A stretch of 64,000 bases of DNA from contig NZ_JAPMIU010000001.1 in the NCBI RefSeq assembly GCF_026410505.1, forward strand, positions 62,001 through 126,000. Direction: 5' to 3'. Both the position numbers and the translations under genes were made by a program. The DNA is from Frateuria hangzhouensis. GTDB lineage: Bacteria > Pseudomonadota > Gammaproteobacteria > Xanthomonadales > Rhodanobacteraceae. Under the pieces are notes generated by a model that saw only the letters and a program-made list of their open reading frames with translations, was not told the DNA's origin and did not search any database. Within the stretch, counting starts at the first letter, position 1, and each line of letters begins with the position of its first letter. Shown here piece after piece: positions 56,512-64,000 of this stretch.

Positions 56512-57029
56512 GCCGCATGCTTCCCTGTTGGAGCGCCCCTGTGCGCGACCGCGGGGCATCGAGGTCGCGCACGAATGCGCTCCTGCAGATGCTGTTTGCG
56601 CTTTTCCTGGCGTTCCCGGGCATCGCCGCCGCACAGGCGATCGACCCGCTGCCGTTCAAGGACCACGCCCAGGAAGTCCGCTTCCAGAACCTGACCCGCC
56701 AGCTGCGCTGCCTGGTCTGCCAGAACGAGAACCTGGCCGATTCCAATGCGGACCTGGCGCGCGACCTGCGCCGCGAAGTCTTCGGACTGATGCAGCAGGG
56801 CAAGAGCGACGACGAGATCAAGCAGTACCTGGTCGCGCGCTATTCCCAATTCGTGTTGTACGACCCGCCGGTGCAGCCTTCCACCTGGCTGTTGTGGTTC
56901 GGCCCCGGGCTGTTCCTGGCGCTGGGCGCCACGGTCGTGGTGCTGACCATCCGCAAGCGCAGTCGCGCCACGCGCATCGACAGCCGGCTGGTCGACAACG
57001 CCACGATCGAACAAGGGGACGATTGGTGA
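56508..57029 (+). CDS. ccmH: Cytochrome c maturation protein CcmH
   Basis: 173 residues from the ATG at 56508, which overlaps the dsbE stop. The catalytic motif is LRCLVCQNENLADSNADLARDLR, and a C-terminal membrane helix is STWLLWFGPGLFLALGATVVVLTI. CcmH reduces the apocytochrome haem site as part of the haem lyase. Odd feature: the first 27 residues (MSRMLPCWSAPVRDRGASRS and on) are encoded by a REP palindrome. The normal signal peptide begins only at Met-28 (56589, MLFALFLAFPGIAAAQ). Initiation could occur at either Met. Confidence 0.94.
   Translation: MSRMLPCWSAPVRDRGASRSRTNALLQMLFALFLAFPGIAAAQAIDPLPFKDHAQEVRFQNLTRQLRCLVCQNENLADSNADLARDLRREVFGLMQQGKSDDEIKQYLVARYSQFVLYDPPVQPSTWLLWFGPGLFLALGATVVVLTIRKRSRATRIDSRLVDNATIEQGDDW
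56529..56588. repeat. REP palindrome within the 5' end of ccmH
   Basis: Arms TGGAGCGCCCCTGTGCGCGA and TCGCGCACGAATGCGCTCCT with a 14-nt loop. The element keeps frame and ends immediately upstream of the codon for the conserved signal peptide. It belongs to the family seen at 21637-21690. Confidence 0.88.
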
Positions 57030-58063
57030 AGCTCGCGTTCTACCTGATCGCTGCCGTGATGATCGCGGTGGCGCTCGCCCTGCTGCTCTGGCCGCTGGTT
57101 CGCCATGGCCGTCGCCAGGGCCGCTCGGGCAGCATCTTCGCGCTGGCGCTGCTGGTCGCCTTCGTGCTGCCGCTGGCCGCCGGCGGGTTGTACCTGCTGG
57201 TCGGCACGCCGGTGGCGCTCAATGGGATCACGCCGCCGCCGTCGATGGACATCGACCAGGCCGTGGCCGAACTGCGCGACCACCTCCGGCAACAGCCCGA
57301 CGACCTGCAGGGCTGGCTGCTGCTGGCGCAGACCGAGACCGCGATGCACCGTAACGCCCAGGCCCGCGAAGCCTATGGCCAGGCGCTGCGCATCGACCCG
57401 CGCAACGGCGTAGCCATGGTTGGCTGGGCCGAGGCCGATTCGATGGCACGCGACGACCACCGCATCGAAGGCCGCGCGCTGGACCTGCTCGAACAAGCCG
57501 TAAAGGCCGATCCGGCCAACCAGCGCGGTCTGTGGCTGCTCGGGATCAGTCAGTTCCAGCGCGACGATTACGCCGCTGCCGCCGCCACCTGGCGCCGCCT
57601 GCAGCCGCTGCTGGAACCCGGCTCGAACGTCGCCAGGGCGGTGACCGAACAGATCGCCGTGGCCGAGGCGCGGCTCGGCGGCAGGCCAACCCCTGCGGCC
57701 GCCGCCAGCACCGGGGGTCCGCATCTCACGATCCAGGTGCAGCTCGATCCGTCGCTGCGCGACAAGCTCGAGCCCGGGGCCGCGCTGTTCGTCTATGCCC
57801 GCGCCGAACGGGGCCCGCCGATGCCGCTGGCGGTGGCGCGCCTCGACGCCTCGCAATTGCCGGCCACCGTCACGCTCACCGACGCCATGGCGATGGCGCC
57901 GCAGTTCAGGCTCTCCTCCGCCGGCAAGGTCTTCGTCGGCGCGCGGGTCAGTGCCAGCGGCCAAGCCATGGCGCAATCCGGCGATTTGGAGGGCGATGCG
58001 GGAGTGGTCGGTGTCGATCACACCGGCCCGATACGGATCGTCATCGACCAGGTCCATCCATGA
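57026..58063 (+). CDS. ccmI: Cytochrome c maturation protein CcmI
   Basis: 345 residues from a GTG that overlaps the ccmH stop. Two N-terminal membrane helices (FYLIAAVMIAVALALLLWPLV and IFALALLVAFVLPLAAGGLYLLV) are followed by TPR repeats (DDLQGWLLLAQTETAMHRNAQAREAYGQALRIDP and NQRGLWLLGISQFQRDDYAAAAATW) and a C-terminal beta domain (LTIQVQLDPSLRDKLEPGAALFVYAR). CcmI holds apocytochrome for the lyase. Confidence 0.92.
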   Translation: MKLAFYLIAAVMIAVALALLLWPLVRHGRRQGRSGSIFALALLVAFVLPLAAGGLYLLVGTPVALNGITPPPSMDIDQAVAELRDHLRQQPDDLQGWLLLAQTETAMHRNAQAREAYGQALRIDPRNGVAMVGWAEADSMARDDHRIEGRALDLLEQAVKADPANQRGLWLLGISQFQRDDYAAAAATWRRLQPLLEPGSNVARAVTEQIAVAEARLGGRPTPAAAASTGGPHLTIQVQLDPSLRDKLEPGAALFVYARAERGPPMPLAVARLDASQLPATVTLTDAMAMAPQFRLSSAGKVFVGARVSASGQAMAQSGDLEGDAGVVGVDHTGPIRIVIDQVHP

Positions 58064-59235
58064 GCAAACCTGCCCCGGACGCCCGCCGCTACCACGCCCT
58101 GCCCTCGCCGTTCGCGATGAAGCGCGGCGGGCAGTTGCACGGCGCGCAAGTGGCGTACGAAACCTGGGGGCAGCTCAACCCGGCGCGCGACAACGCGGTG
58201 CTGATCCTGACCGGCCTCTCGCCCAGCGCACACGCGGCATCCAATGCCGACGACCCGGCGCCCGGCTGGTGGGAAGGCATGCTCGGCCCCGGCAAGGCGA
58301 TCGACAGCGACCGCTGGTTCGTGATCTGCGTGAACTCGCTAGGTAGCGACAAGGGCTCCACCTGCCCGACCTCGGCCGACCCGGCCACCGGCCAGCCCTA
58401 CCGACTCGCGTTTCCGGAGCTGGCTTTGGAGGATGTCGCCAACGCCGCCTTCGAGGTGGTCCGCCATGGCCTGGGCATCGAGCGCCTGGCCTGCCTCATC
58501 GGCTGCTCGATGGGCGGTATGGGCGCGCTGGCCTACATGCTGCTGCACCCGGACAGCGTGCGCGCGCACGTCAGCGTGGACACCGCGCCGCAGGCCCAGC
58601 CCTTCGCCATCGCCATCCGCTCGCTGCAGCGCGAGGCGATCCGGCTCGACCCGCAATGGAACGGCGGGGACTACGACATTCATGACGGGAGCGGCCATGA
58701 CGGCGACGGCGCGCGCTATCCCGAGATGGGCATGAGCATCGCGCGCAAGCTGGGCGTGATCACTTACCGCTCGGCGATGGAATGGAACGGTCGCTTCGCC
58801 CGCATCCGGCTCGATCCGGAAAAGCGCGAGGACGAACCGTTCGGCTTCGAATTCCAGGTCGAATCCTATCTGCAAGGCCACGCGCAACGCTTCGTGCGCA
58901 GCTTCGACCCGAACTGCTACCTCTACCTCTCGCGTGCAAGCGACTGGTTCGACATTGGCGAATACGGCGGCGGCGACATCATGGCGGGCATGAAGCGCAT
59001 CCGCATCGAGCGCGCTCTGGTGATCGGCGTCAGCACCGACATCCTGTTTCCGCTGGAACAGCAGGAGCAGATCGCCACGGGGCTGTCGGCCGCTGGCGCC
59101 CAGGTGGACTTCGTGGCGCTGGATTCCCCGCAGGGCCACGATGCCTTCCTGGTCGACATCCCCAACTACAGCCGCGCGATCGGCGGTTTCCTGGCCGGTC
59201 TGCACATTGCTGACGAGCCTGTCTCGGCCAGCTAA
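58060..59235 (+). CDS. MetX-family acyltransferase, probably serine (or homoserine) O-succinyltransferase
   Basis: 391 residues of the alpha/beta-hydrolase type. Catalytic Ser in LIGCSMGGMGALAY, with the Asp in ISVSTDILFP-like IGVSTDILFP and the His in DSPQGHDAFLV. Family members acylate homoserine (methionine route) or, in several Xanthomonadales, serine with succinyl-CoA for cysteine synthesis. Substrate cannot be settled from sequence by eye, but the taxon and the adjacent cysteine dioxygenase favour the serine enzyme. Its start overlaps the ccmI stop in ATGA, so it is the last gene of the coupled ccm operon. Confidence 0.9.
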   Translation: MSKPAPDARRYHALPSPFAMKRGGQLHGAQVAYETWGQLNPARDNAVLILTGLSPSAHAASNADDPAPGWWEGMLGPGKAIDSDRWFVICVNSLGSDKGSTCPTSADPATGQPYRLAFPELALEDVANAAFEVVRHGLGIERLACLIGCSMGGMGALAYMLLHPDSVRAHVSVDTAPQAQPFAIAIRSLQREAIRLDPQWNGGDYDIHDGSGHDGDGARYPEMGMSIARKLGVITYRSAMEWNGRFARIRLDPEKREDEPFGFEFQVESYLQGHAQRFVRSFDPNCYLYLSRASDWFDIGEYGGGDIMAGMKRIRIERALVIGVSTDILFPLEQQEQIATGLSAAGAQVDFVALDSPQGHDAFLVDIPNYSRAIGGFLAGLHIADEPVSAS

Positions 59236-59283
59236 CACCAGTGCGTTAAACTCGGCGTGAAGCTGTACTGAGAGAATCCCCGC

Positions 59284-59862
59284 ATGCTTACGATGGAATT
59301 TCCCGGCTGCCGCGAGCTGGTCGACGCGATCGATCAGGCCGTCGGCATGGACTCGACCTTCGCGGTCACCGACACCCTGCGCAACAACCTGTGCAAGCTG
59401 ATGCGCGGCGGCACCGTTAAACTGCCCGAGTGCGTATTCGAGACCGCCCACGGGCGTTACGCGCGCCGCGAGCTCTATCGCAGCGAGCAGCATGGCTATT
59501 GCGTGGTGGCGATGACCTGGGGCCCCGGCCAGGGTACCCCGATCCACGACCACTGCGGCATGTGGTGCGTCGAGGGCGTCTGGAGCGGTGCGCTGGAAGT
59601 GGTGCAGTACGAGCGCCTGGCCGACGAGGACGGCCATTGCCGTTTCCAGCCGGTCGGTTCGATCCAGGCCGGCCCCGGATCGGCCGGCAGCCTGATCCCG
59701 CCGCACGAGTACCACACCATCCGCAACCCCAGCGATGAGGCGATCGCCGTCAGCCTGCACATCTACTCGGGCAACATGACCCGCTGCGCGATTTTCCAGC
59801 CGTTACCGGACCACGGCTACGAGCGCTGCGAACGTCAACTGGGGCTCGACCCTGTGCACTGA
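59284..59862 (+). CDS. Cysteine dioxygenase family protein with Cys-Tyr pair
   Basis: 192 residues, small cupin. Iron ligands are His88 and His90 (GTPIHDHCGMWC) and His144 (HEYHTIRN). Arg61 (RYARR) matches the substrate-carboxylate Arg. Cys95 and Tyr161 (AVSLHIYSG) occupy the places of Cys93 and Tyr157 of mammalian CDO, which form a thioether cofactor. The enzyme would oxidise cysteine, or a related thiol such as 3-mercaptopropionate, to its sulfinate. Lies directly downstream of the MetX-family gene with a 48-bp gap. Confidence 0.87.
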   Translation: MLTMEFPGCRELVDAIDQAVGMDSTFAVTDTLRNNLCKLMRGGTVKLPECVFETAHGRYARRELYRSEQHGYCVVAMTWGPGQGTPIHDHCGMWCVEGVWSGALEVVQYERLADEDGHCRFQPVGSIQAGPGSAGSLIPPHEYHTIRNPSDEAIAVSLHIYSGNMTRCAIFQPLPDHGYERCERQLGLDPVH

Positions 59863-59886
59863 CGCAGGCATAATCCCCGCTCTTGT

Positions 59887-59972
59887 GCCGGTGTGGCGGA
59901 ATGGTAGACGCGGCGGACTCAAAATCCGCTTCTGGCGACAGAGTGTAGGTTCGAGTCCTATCACCGGTACCA
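59887..59972 (+). tRNA. tRNA-Leu (anticodon CAA)
   Basis: 86 nt including encoded CCA. The acceptor arm is GCCGGTG / CACCGGT with discriminator A. The anticodon arm GCGGA-CTCAAAA-TCCGC carries CAA, decoding UUG, and the TTCGAGTCC T-loop and a long variable arm are present, as expected for leucine. The D-arm is GCGGAATGGTAGACGC. A terminator follows within 10 bp. Confidence 0.95.
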
Positions 59973-59980
59973 AATGACTG

Positions 59981-60005
59981 AGGCCCCTTTCGGGGCCTTT
60001 GTTTT
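59981..60005 (+). terminator. Terminator after tRNA-Leu
   Basis: AGGCCCC-TTTC-GGGGCCT stem followed by TTGTTTT. Compact Rho-independent terminator for the tRNA, perhaps also for the dioxygenase. Confidence 0.92.
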
Positions 60006-60070
60006 GGGCGTGTTTCAGTAGTTGTCCCGGATCGCGGAGCCACGGCGAGAAATGTCGCCGGCGCGCCGTG

Positions 60071-60445
60071 TCAGCAGGAAAAGGAGGAGCCCAGCTCCGC
60101 CACCATCCGGAACAGGTCGTTGCGATGAAAGGGTTTCTGCAGGGTCGGCCGGTCCTGCCAGGGTTCGCGCAGGCCGTGCGCGCCGTAGCCGGTGGCGAAG
60201 GCGAAGGGGATGTCCCGGGCGGCAAGCGCTTCGGCCACCGGGTAGACCTCGTCCCCGCCCACGTTCACGTCCAGGATGGCCAGGTCGATGGTTTCGTTCT
60301 GCGCCGCTTCGACCGCCTGGTCGATCCGGGCCATCGGCCCCACGATGGCGTGGCCGGCTTCGGCCAGCATGTCCTCCAGCAACATCGCCACCAGCATTTC
60401 GTCTTCGACCAGCAGGATCCGCCAGGGGCCTGTCGTCTTGTCCAT
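60071..60445 (-). CDS. Single-domain response regulator (REC)
   Basis: 124 residues. Acidic pocket in ILLVEDEMLVAMLLEDML, phospho-Asp in DLAILDVNVGGDEVY, Thr in FAFATGYG, Lys in LQKPFHRNDLF. Receivers of this GYG/QKPF subtype often accompany light- or stress-responsive HWE-type histidine kinases. No kinase lies nearby. It follows the 80-aa gene by 9 bp and is probably co-translated with it. Confidence 0.88.
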   Translation of the reverse strand: MDKTTGPWRILLVEDEMLVAMLLEDMLAEAGHAIVGPMARIDQAVEAAQNETIDLAILDVNVGGDEVYPVAEALAARDIPFAFATGYGAHGLREPWQDRPTLQKPFHRNDLFRMVAELGSSFSC

Positions 60446-60454
60446 CAGGGCTAC

Positions 60455-60697
60455 CTATTGCAGCAAAGTCGGGGGATCCGGATCGGATAGTTCACGCCAG
60501 CTGCCGTCGCTCTCCTGCACGCGCACCGGCGGGTGGTCCAGCCCCCAGGCACGCGCCAGCTTGGCGCGGACCCGCACGGCCGCCGAGATCGCCTCGGCGC
60601 GCGTCGGGTAAGTGCCTACCCGGGAGGCTTCACCTCGCACGATCCAGGGCGCATCGGCGCTGAAAGGCACGAACAGGCGTACGGTTTCCGGATTCAT
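60455..60697 (-). CDS. Small protein (80 aa), DUF2188-like
   Basis: MNPETVRLFVPFSADAPWIV followed by RGEASRVGTYPTRAEAISAAVRVRAKL. The W-x-V-x-x-(D/E)-(G/A) and T-R/K-x-E-A-I-x-x-A pattern recalls DUF2188-type small proteins, though the match is only by eye. A strong GGAGG site just before the ATG at 60697 supports the gene. It precedes the receiver by 9 bp. Confidence 0.65.
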   Translation of the reverse strand: MNPETVRLFVPFSADAPWIVRGEASRVGTYPTRAEAISAAVRVRAKLARAWGLDHPPVRVQESDGSWRELSDPDPPTLLQ

Positions 60698-60863
60698 TGC
60701 ATCCCTCCCCCCGGATGGCTCCGCCTTACCGGGATACCGACGCGCGGCACGCATACCGCTGGCCGGACATGCAGTCTTGCAGATGTCGTACGGCTTGGGT
60801 AGGCCGTCGCGCGGCGCCGTTGGCGCGCGTTCGGGCTTGCCGGCATCCTCGCCAGCGCGGCGT

Positions 60864-62804
60864 CTACAGCTCGCGAACGACGCGAAAGCCCACGCGCGCG
60901 CTGCGCACCCGGCCATCGGCGCCCTGCCGGTAGGCCGAGCGCACCTGCTCGGGCGAGCTGCCCCATGAGCCGCCCCGCACCACGTGCACGCTGCAGCCCG
61001 GGTTGAGCCAGGCACTGCCATCCACCGGTGCGCGCACGTAGTTGTCGTGCCAGCAGTCGGCGACCCATTCGGAGACATTGCCGTCGATGTCGTACAACCC
61101 GAACGGGTTGGCCTCGAAACTGACCACCGGAGCCGGCCCCCAGTAGCCGTCGCGGTAGCTGGGGAACGCGTTGCTCCAGCGCCGCCCGCTGGGCGAGCGA
61201 TCACCGTTGCCAGTGAGGTTCTCGACCTTGCGGGTGGGCGCCCGTTCGCCCCACCAGTAGCGGGTCTGGGTGCCGCCGCGCAGGGCGTACTCGAATTCGG
61301 CCTCGCTCGGCAGGCGGTAGTGCTTGCCGGTGCGTTCGCGGAGCCAGTCGGCGTAGGCCCTGGCGTCGCGGAGGGACACGTTGACCACCGGCAGGTCGTC
61401 CTCGGCCGGGCGCCCGGCGTAGTCGTCCTGCCAGGTGGCCCGGGAGTCGTCCCGCAACACGCCACTGCGCTCGTCGTACACGCTGGCGCCACCGAGCTTG
61501 ATCGAATCGGGCTGGTAGCCGCTGGCACGCACGAACTCGCGGAATTGCCCTACGGTCACCTCGCCGCGCGCCATGGCGAAACCCTTGGCGAGGGTCACGC
61601 CGTGGCGCGGCGTCTCGGCGTCGGTGCGGCCGTCCTCTCCGTCGGGCGCGCCCATCTGGAAGCTACCGGTGGGAATCACCACCATCGCCGGCGTGTGGCC
61701 TGGCAGGTCGACGAAGCGGTCGCTGAACACCTGCCCCGGCTTGTAGCTGGCGTACAGGCGGGCATTGGTCAGCTGCTGCTGGAACTCGTCCACGCCGTCC
61801 AGGCCGGGCTGCAATGCACGCGCCTGTCCCGCTAGCCGCTGCGCCAGGTCGAGGTTGCCCGCGTCCAGCGCGGAGCGCGCCTGCGCCAGCAGGCCGCTCG
61901 CGCGCTGCCGCCGGATGCCCTCGACACGATTGCGCACGTCCACCAACTGCCGCGAACCGGGGCGAATGGTCCCGGCTTCGGCCAGCGCGCGGTCGGCGGC
62001 GGCGAAGTCGTTCTGCGCGACCGCCGCCAGCGCCCGGTCGAGCACCGCCCGCTGCACCTGGAAGATGCCCTGCTCGGCGATCGCATTGTCCGGATCGAGC
62101 GCCTGCACCTGGCGGTACATGTCCAGCGCGCTGGCGCCCTGAGGCTGGTCGACCTTGCCCTGCCGCAGCAGCGAGGCGGCCTGGGTCAGCATCGGACGGA
62201 CCTTGGCCAGCGTTTCGAGACCCTTTTCCAGCTGCGCCACGTCGCCGGCGCTGTTGGGCAGGTCCCGCAGGCCCTCGAGCAGATCCTGCGCCGACTCGGC
62301 GTCGCCCACCGCGATGTCCTGGCCGATCTGCGCCACCAGCTGGGCGCGCACCTGGTTGAGGCCCTGCGCGGCGGCGCGGCTGTCCGGCTTGTCCTGCAAG
62401 GCCTGGGCATAGAGCGCGGCAGCGCTGTCCTCGCCGCCGGCCAGCCGCCCCGCCTTCAAGGCCTTGCCGGCGCGCGCCAGCAGCGCCTGCACCGCGGGCG
62501 TATCGGCGCTCATCTGCTCGGGCAGGTGCTGGTTGCCCTTGTTCATGCGCGAGGCGATCACCGCCGCCGGCGCCAGCGTGAGCGGCGGCCCGGCGTCGAT
62601 CTCGGCATTCACCGGCGTGCGGGCCGGGCGCTGCCCGTTCGCCGTGGCGGATCCCGTCGAGGTGGAGCGCCGCGGCGTCATGGCGGCGGGGTCCACATGG
62701 AATACCCGCGGGAAGAAGTGGTAGACCAGCGCTGCGCCGAGTACGAGCACGCCCAGCGCGCCACCCATGGCGCGCTGACGACGGACGGTTTCGTTGCTCG
62801 GCAT
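60864..62804 (-). CDS. Membrane-anchored SUMF1/formylglycine-enzyme-like domain protein
   Basis: 646 residues. One N-terminal membrane helix (AMGGALGVLVLGAALVYHFF), an Ala/Gln-rich helical repeat region (about 90-365) resembling TPRs, and a C-terminal SUMF1/FGE-sulfatase domain (about 380-646) with MVVIPTGSFQMGAPDGEDG, ARAYADWLRERTGKHYRLPSEAEFEYAL, GNVSEWVADCWHDNY and VVRGGSWGSSPEQVRSAYR. In true formylglycine-generating enzymes two Cys lie in the RGGSW region. They are absent here, so it is unlikely to activate sulfatases. Related proteins with this layout are often linked to kinases or secretion systems, with no such genes here. Divergent from rnd. Confidence 0.88.
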   Translation of the reverse strand: MPSNETVRRQRAMGGALGVLVLGAALVYHFFPRVFHVDPAAMTPRRSTSTGSATANGQRPARTPVNAEIDAGPPLTLAPAAVIASRMNKGNQHLPEQMSADTPAVQALLARAGKALKAGRLAGGEDSAAALYAQALQDKPDSRAAAQGLNQVRAQLVAQIGQDIAVGDAESAQDLLEGLRDLPNSAGDVAQLEKGLETLAKVRPMLTQAASLLRQGKVDQPQGASALDMYRQVQALDPDNAIAEQGIFQVQRAVLDRALAAVAQNDFAAADRALAEAGTIRPGSRQLVDVRNRVEGIRRQRASGLLAQARSALDAGNLDLAQRLAGQARALQPGLDGVDEFQQQLTNARLYASYKPGQVFSDRFVDLPGHTPAMVVIPTGSFQMGAPDGEDGRTDAETPRHGVTLAKGFAMARGEVTVGQFREFVRASGYQPDSIKLGGASVYDERSGVLRDDSRATWQDDYAGRPAEDDLPVVNVSLRDARAYADWLRERTGKHYRLPSEAEFEYALRGGTQTRYWWGERAPTRKVENLTGNGDRSPSGRRWSNAFPSYRDGYWGPAPVVSFEANPFGLYDIDGNVSEWVADCWHDNYVRAPVDGSAWLNPGCSVHVVRGGSWGSSPEQVRSAYRQGADGRVRSARVGFRVVREL

Positions 62805-62919
62805 GGGGTTCCCAAGGCTGTTATCGTGCGCTGCTCACCTTATGGCAGGGCCGGTGACAGGGCAATGCGCGCCGCGCGCCCTCGCCGCCCGCCACACCGC
62901 CGCCCGAGGAACCTTTCGC

Positions 62920-64000
62920 ATGCCCGTGCCCACTGCGGCCGCCGCCACATGGATCGATCGCCGCGACACGCTGGACGCGTGGCTGGCCGAGTTGCCCCCC
63001 GATGCCGCACTGGGCGTGGATACCGAATTCATGCGGCGCAACACCTTCCACCCGCAACTGGCCCTGCTGCAATTGGGCTGGAACGGCCGCTACGCGCTGG
63101 TCGACCCACTCGCCTTCGACATCGGCGACGCGCTGCGTCCGCGCCTGGGCGAAGGTCCGACGGTCACCGTGATGCACAGCGCCGGCGAGGATCTCGAAGC
63201 GCTCGCGCCCCTGCTGCCCGAAGGCCCCGGCACGCTGTTCGACACCCAGATCGCCGCCGCCTTCGTCGGCATGGGCCTGGGGATGAGCTACCGCGCGCTG
63301 GTCGCGGAACTGGCCGGCGCGGAGCTGGACAAGGGCGAGACCCGCTCGGACTGGCTGCAGCGCCCACTCACCGAGTCGCAGCGGCTCTACGCCACGCTCG
63401 ACGTGGTCTATCTGGAACCGGTGCACGCCCAGTTGGCCGAGCGCCTGGCCGAGCGCGGCCGTAGCGCGTGGCACGCCGAGGATTGCGAGCGGCTCAAGCG
63501 CCGCGCCAACACGCACACCGGCGATCCGCAGCCGCAGCGCGGCTTCCGCGCCGCGACCGACTGGCCGCGCGCGCAGCAGGCGCTGCTGCGCCGCATCCTG
63601 GTCTGGCGCGACCGCAGCGCACGCACGCTGGATCGCCCGCGCTCGTGGCTGCTGGACGATACGCTGGCGCTCAGCCTGGCGCAGAACCCGCCACTGAGCC
63701 TGGCCGAGCTGGACCAGCGCAGCCGCGGCCAGCGCGCCTTGCGCTCGGCACAGCGTGCGGAACTGTACGAGCTGCTGGCACCCGCGCCCGATGCGGACGA
63801 ACTGGCGGCAACCGCCGCGATCCCCCCGCTGGTGCTGGGTCCGGCGAAAAAGATCCTGTCCGCGATGAAGGACGTGGTCGACCGCATGGCGACCGAGCTT
63901 GACCTGCCGCCAGGGCTGCTGTGCCCACGCAAGGTACTGGAGGAGTACGTCACCACGGGCGAATGGCCGGAGTTCCTCGAAGGCTGGCGCCGCGGCGTGC
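62920..64000 (+). CDS. rnd: Ribonuclease D (3' partial)
   Basis: The first 360 residues are present and the frame stays open to the window edge. The 3'-5' exonuclease of the DEDDy type matures tRNA 3' ends. Motif I is VDTEFMRRNTF, motif II contains HSAGEDLEAL, and motif III YATLDVVYL with the Tyr and Asp. The HRDC domain begins around GFRAATDWPRAQQALLRRILVWRD. CGAGGAAC precedes the ATG at 62920. The frame is absent from lists of closed ORFs because it has no stop in the window. Confidence 0.95.
   Translation, partial: MPVPTAAAATWIDRRDTLDAWLAELPPDAALGVDTEFMRRNTFHPQLALLQLGWNGRYALVDPLAFDIGDALRPRLGEGPTVTVMHSAGEDLEALAPLLPEGPGTLFDTQIAAAFVGMGLGMSYRALVAELAGAELDKGETRSDWLQRPLTESQRLYATLDVVYLEPVHAQLAERLAERGRSAWHAEDCERLKRRANTHTGDPQPQRGFRAATDWPRAQQALLRRILVWRDRSARTLDRPRSWLLDDTLALSLAQNPPLSLAELDQRSRGQRALRSAQRAELYELLAPAPDADELAATAAIPPLVLGPAKKILSAMKDVVDRMATELDLPPGLLCPRKVLEEYVTTGEWPEFLEGWRRGV

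Noticed and set aside
60864-62804. Sulfatase-activating formylglycine-generating enzyme
   Set aside because: The domain is of the SUMF1 type, but the Cys pair in the RGGSW region is missing and no sulfatase is near.

Overview
The window is GC-rich, densely packed DNA from a gammaproteobacterium of the order Xanthomonadales, most likely family Rhodanobacteraceae (Rhodanobacter, Dyella, Luteibacter or Frateuria type). This is inferred from gene content and order: smc-zipA, copL-copA-copB, a complete system I cytochrome c maturation operon ending in a MetX-family gene, a zeta toxin, and several REP-type palindromes. No 16S rRNA or other taxonomic marker is present. Codon use and GC look uniform except for the CRISPR flank near 19.8 kb, which is AT-richer.

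Layout. 1-12.5 kb: an operon for alpha-glucan and trehalose metabolism (3' end of a maltokinase or TreS-maltokinase, glgB, glgX, treZ, malQ, treY). 12.6-17.4 kb: a small Trp-rich hypothetical, a single-domain response regulator and a copper-defence cluster (csp, copL-like, copA, copB). 17.4-21.5 kb: the accessory part, with a Phd/YefM antitoxin-zeta toxin pair, a TRIC channel, an orphan type I-F CRISPR array, a GNAT enzyme, a small hypothetical and a PaiB-type flavoprotein. 21.7-32.1 kb: housekeeping genes (zipA, smc, bolA-like, yciI-like, AI-2E transporter, short yidC paralogue, lysS, a secreted amphipathic repeat protein, and prfB with its programmed +1 frameshift). 32.2-37.6 kb: a lone sulfotransferase, then a tightly coupled trio of a periplasmic cupredoxin-like protein, a GGDEF/EAL protein and an outer-membrane barrel. 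37.9-43.5 kb: pirin, a formate/nitrite-type channel, a 2OG-Fe(II) oxygenase, a SleB-like hydrolase, two glycine-zipper lipoproteins and a TatD nuclease. 43.6-49 kb: a MarR-controlled EmrAB-type efflux operon with its own outer-membrane factor, then phaR. 49.2-59.9 kb: kmo, a DUF3293 protein, ccmABCDEFGHI, a MetX/serine O-succinyltransferase gene, cysteine dioxygenase and tRNA-Leu(CAA). 60-64 kb: a response regulator with a small partner, a membrane-anchored SUMF1-domain protein, and the 5' part of rnd.

How the parts work together. The first operon can branch, debranch and disproportionate glycogen and turn malto-oligosaccharide ends into trehalose, while the maltokinase feeds maltose-1-phosphate back toward glucan. 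The copper cluster combines cytosolic storage (Csp) with periplasmic oxidation and sequestration (CopA, CopB). The ccm operon is translationally coupled through 4-bp overlaps from ccmC to the MetX gene, which links haem-protein assembly to sulfur amino-acid synthesis and, next door, cysteine breakdown.

REP-type palindromes occur at gene junctions and, in two places, inside coding sequence: in the linker of CopA and at the signal-peptide end of CcmH. The least ordinary items are these in-frame REPs, the Phd-zeta module, the broken orphan I-F array, the cupredoxin-EAL-barrel trio, and a cysteine dioxygenase that keeps the Cys-Tyr cofactor pair usually absent from bacterial homologues. I did not find a clearly new multi-gene defence system.
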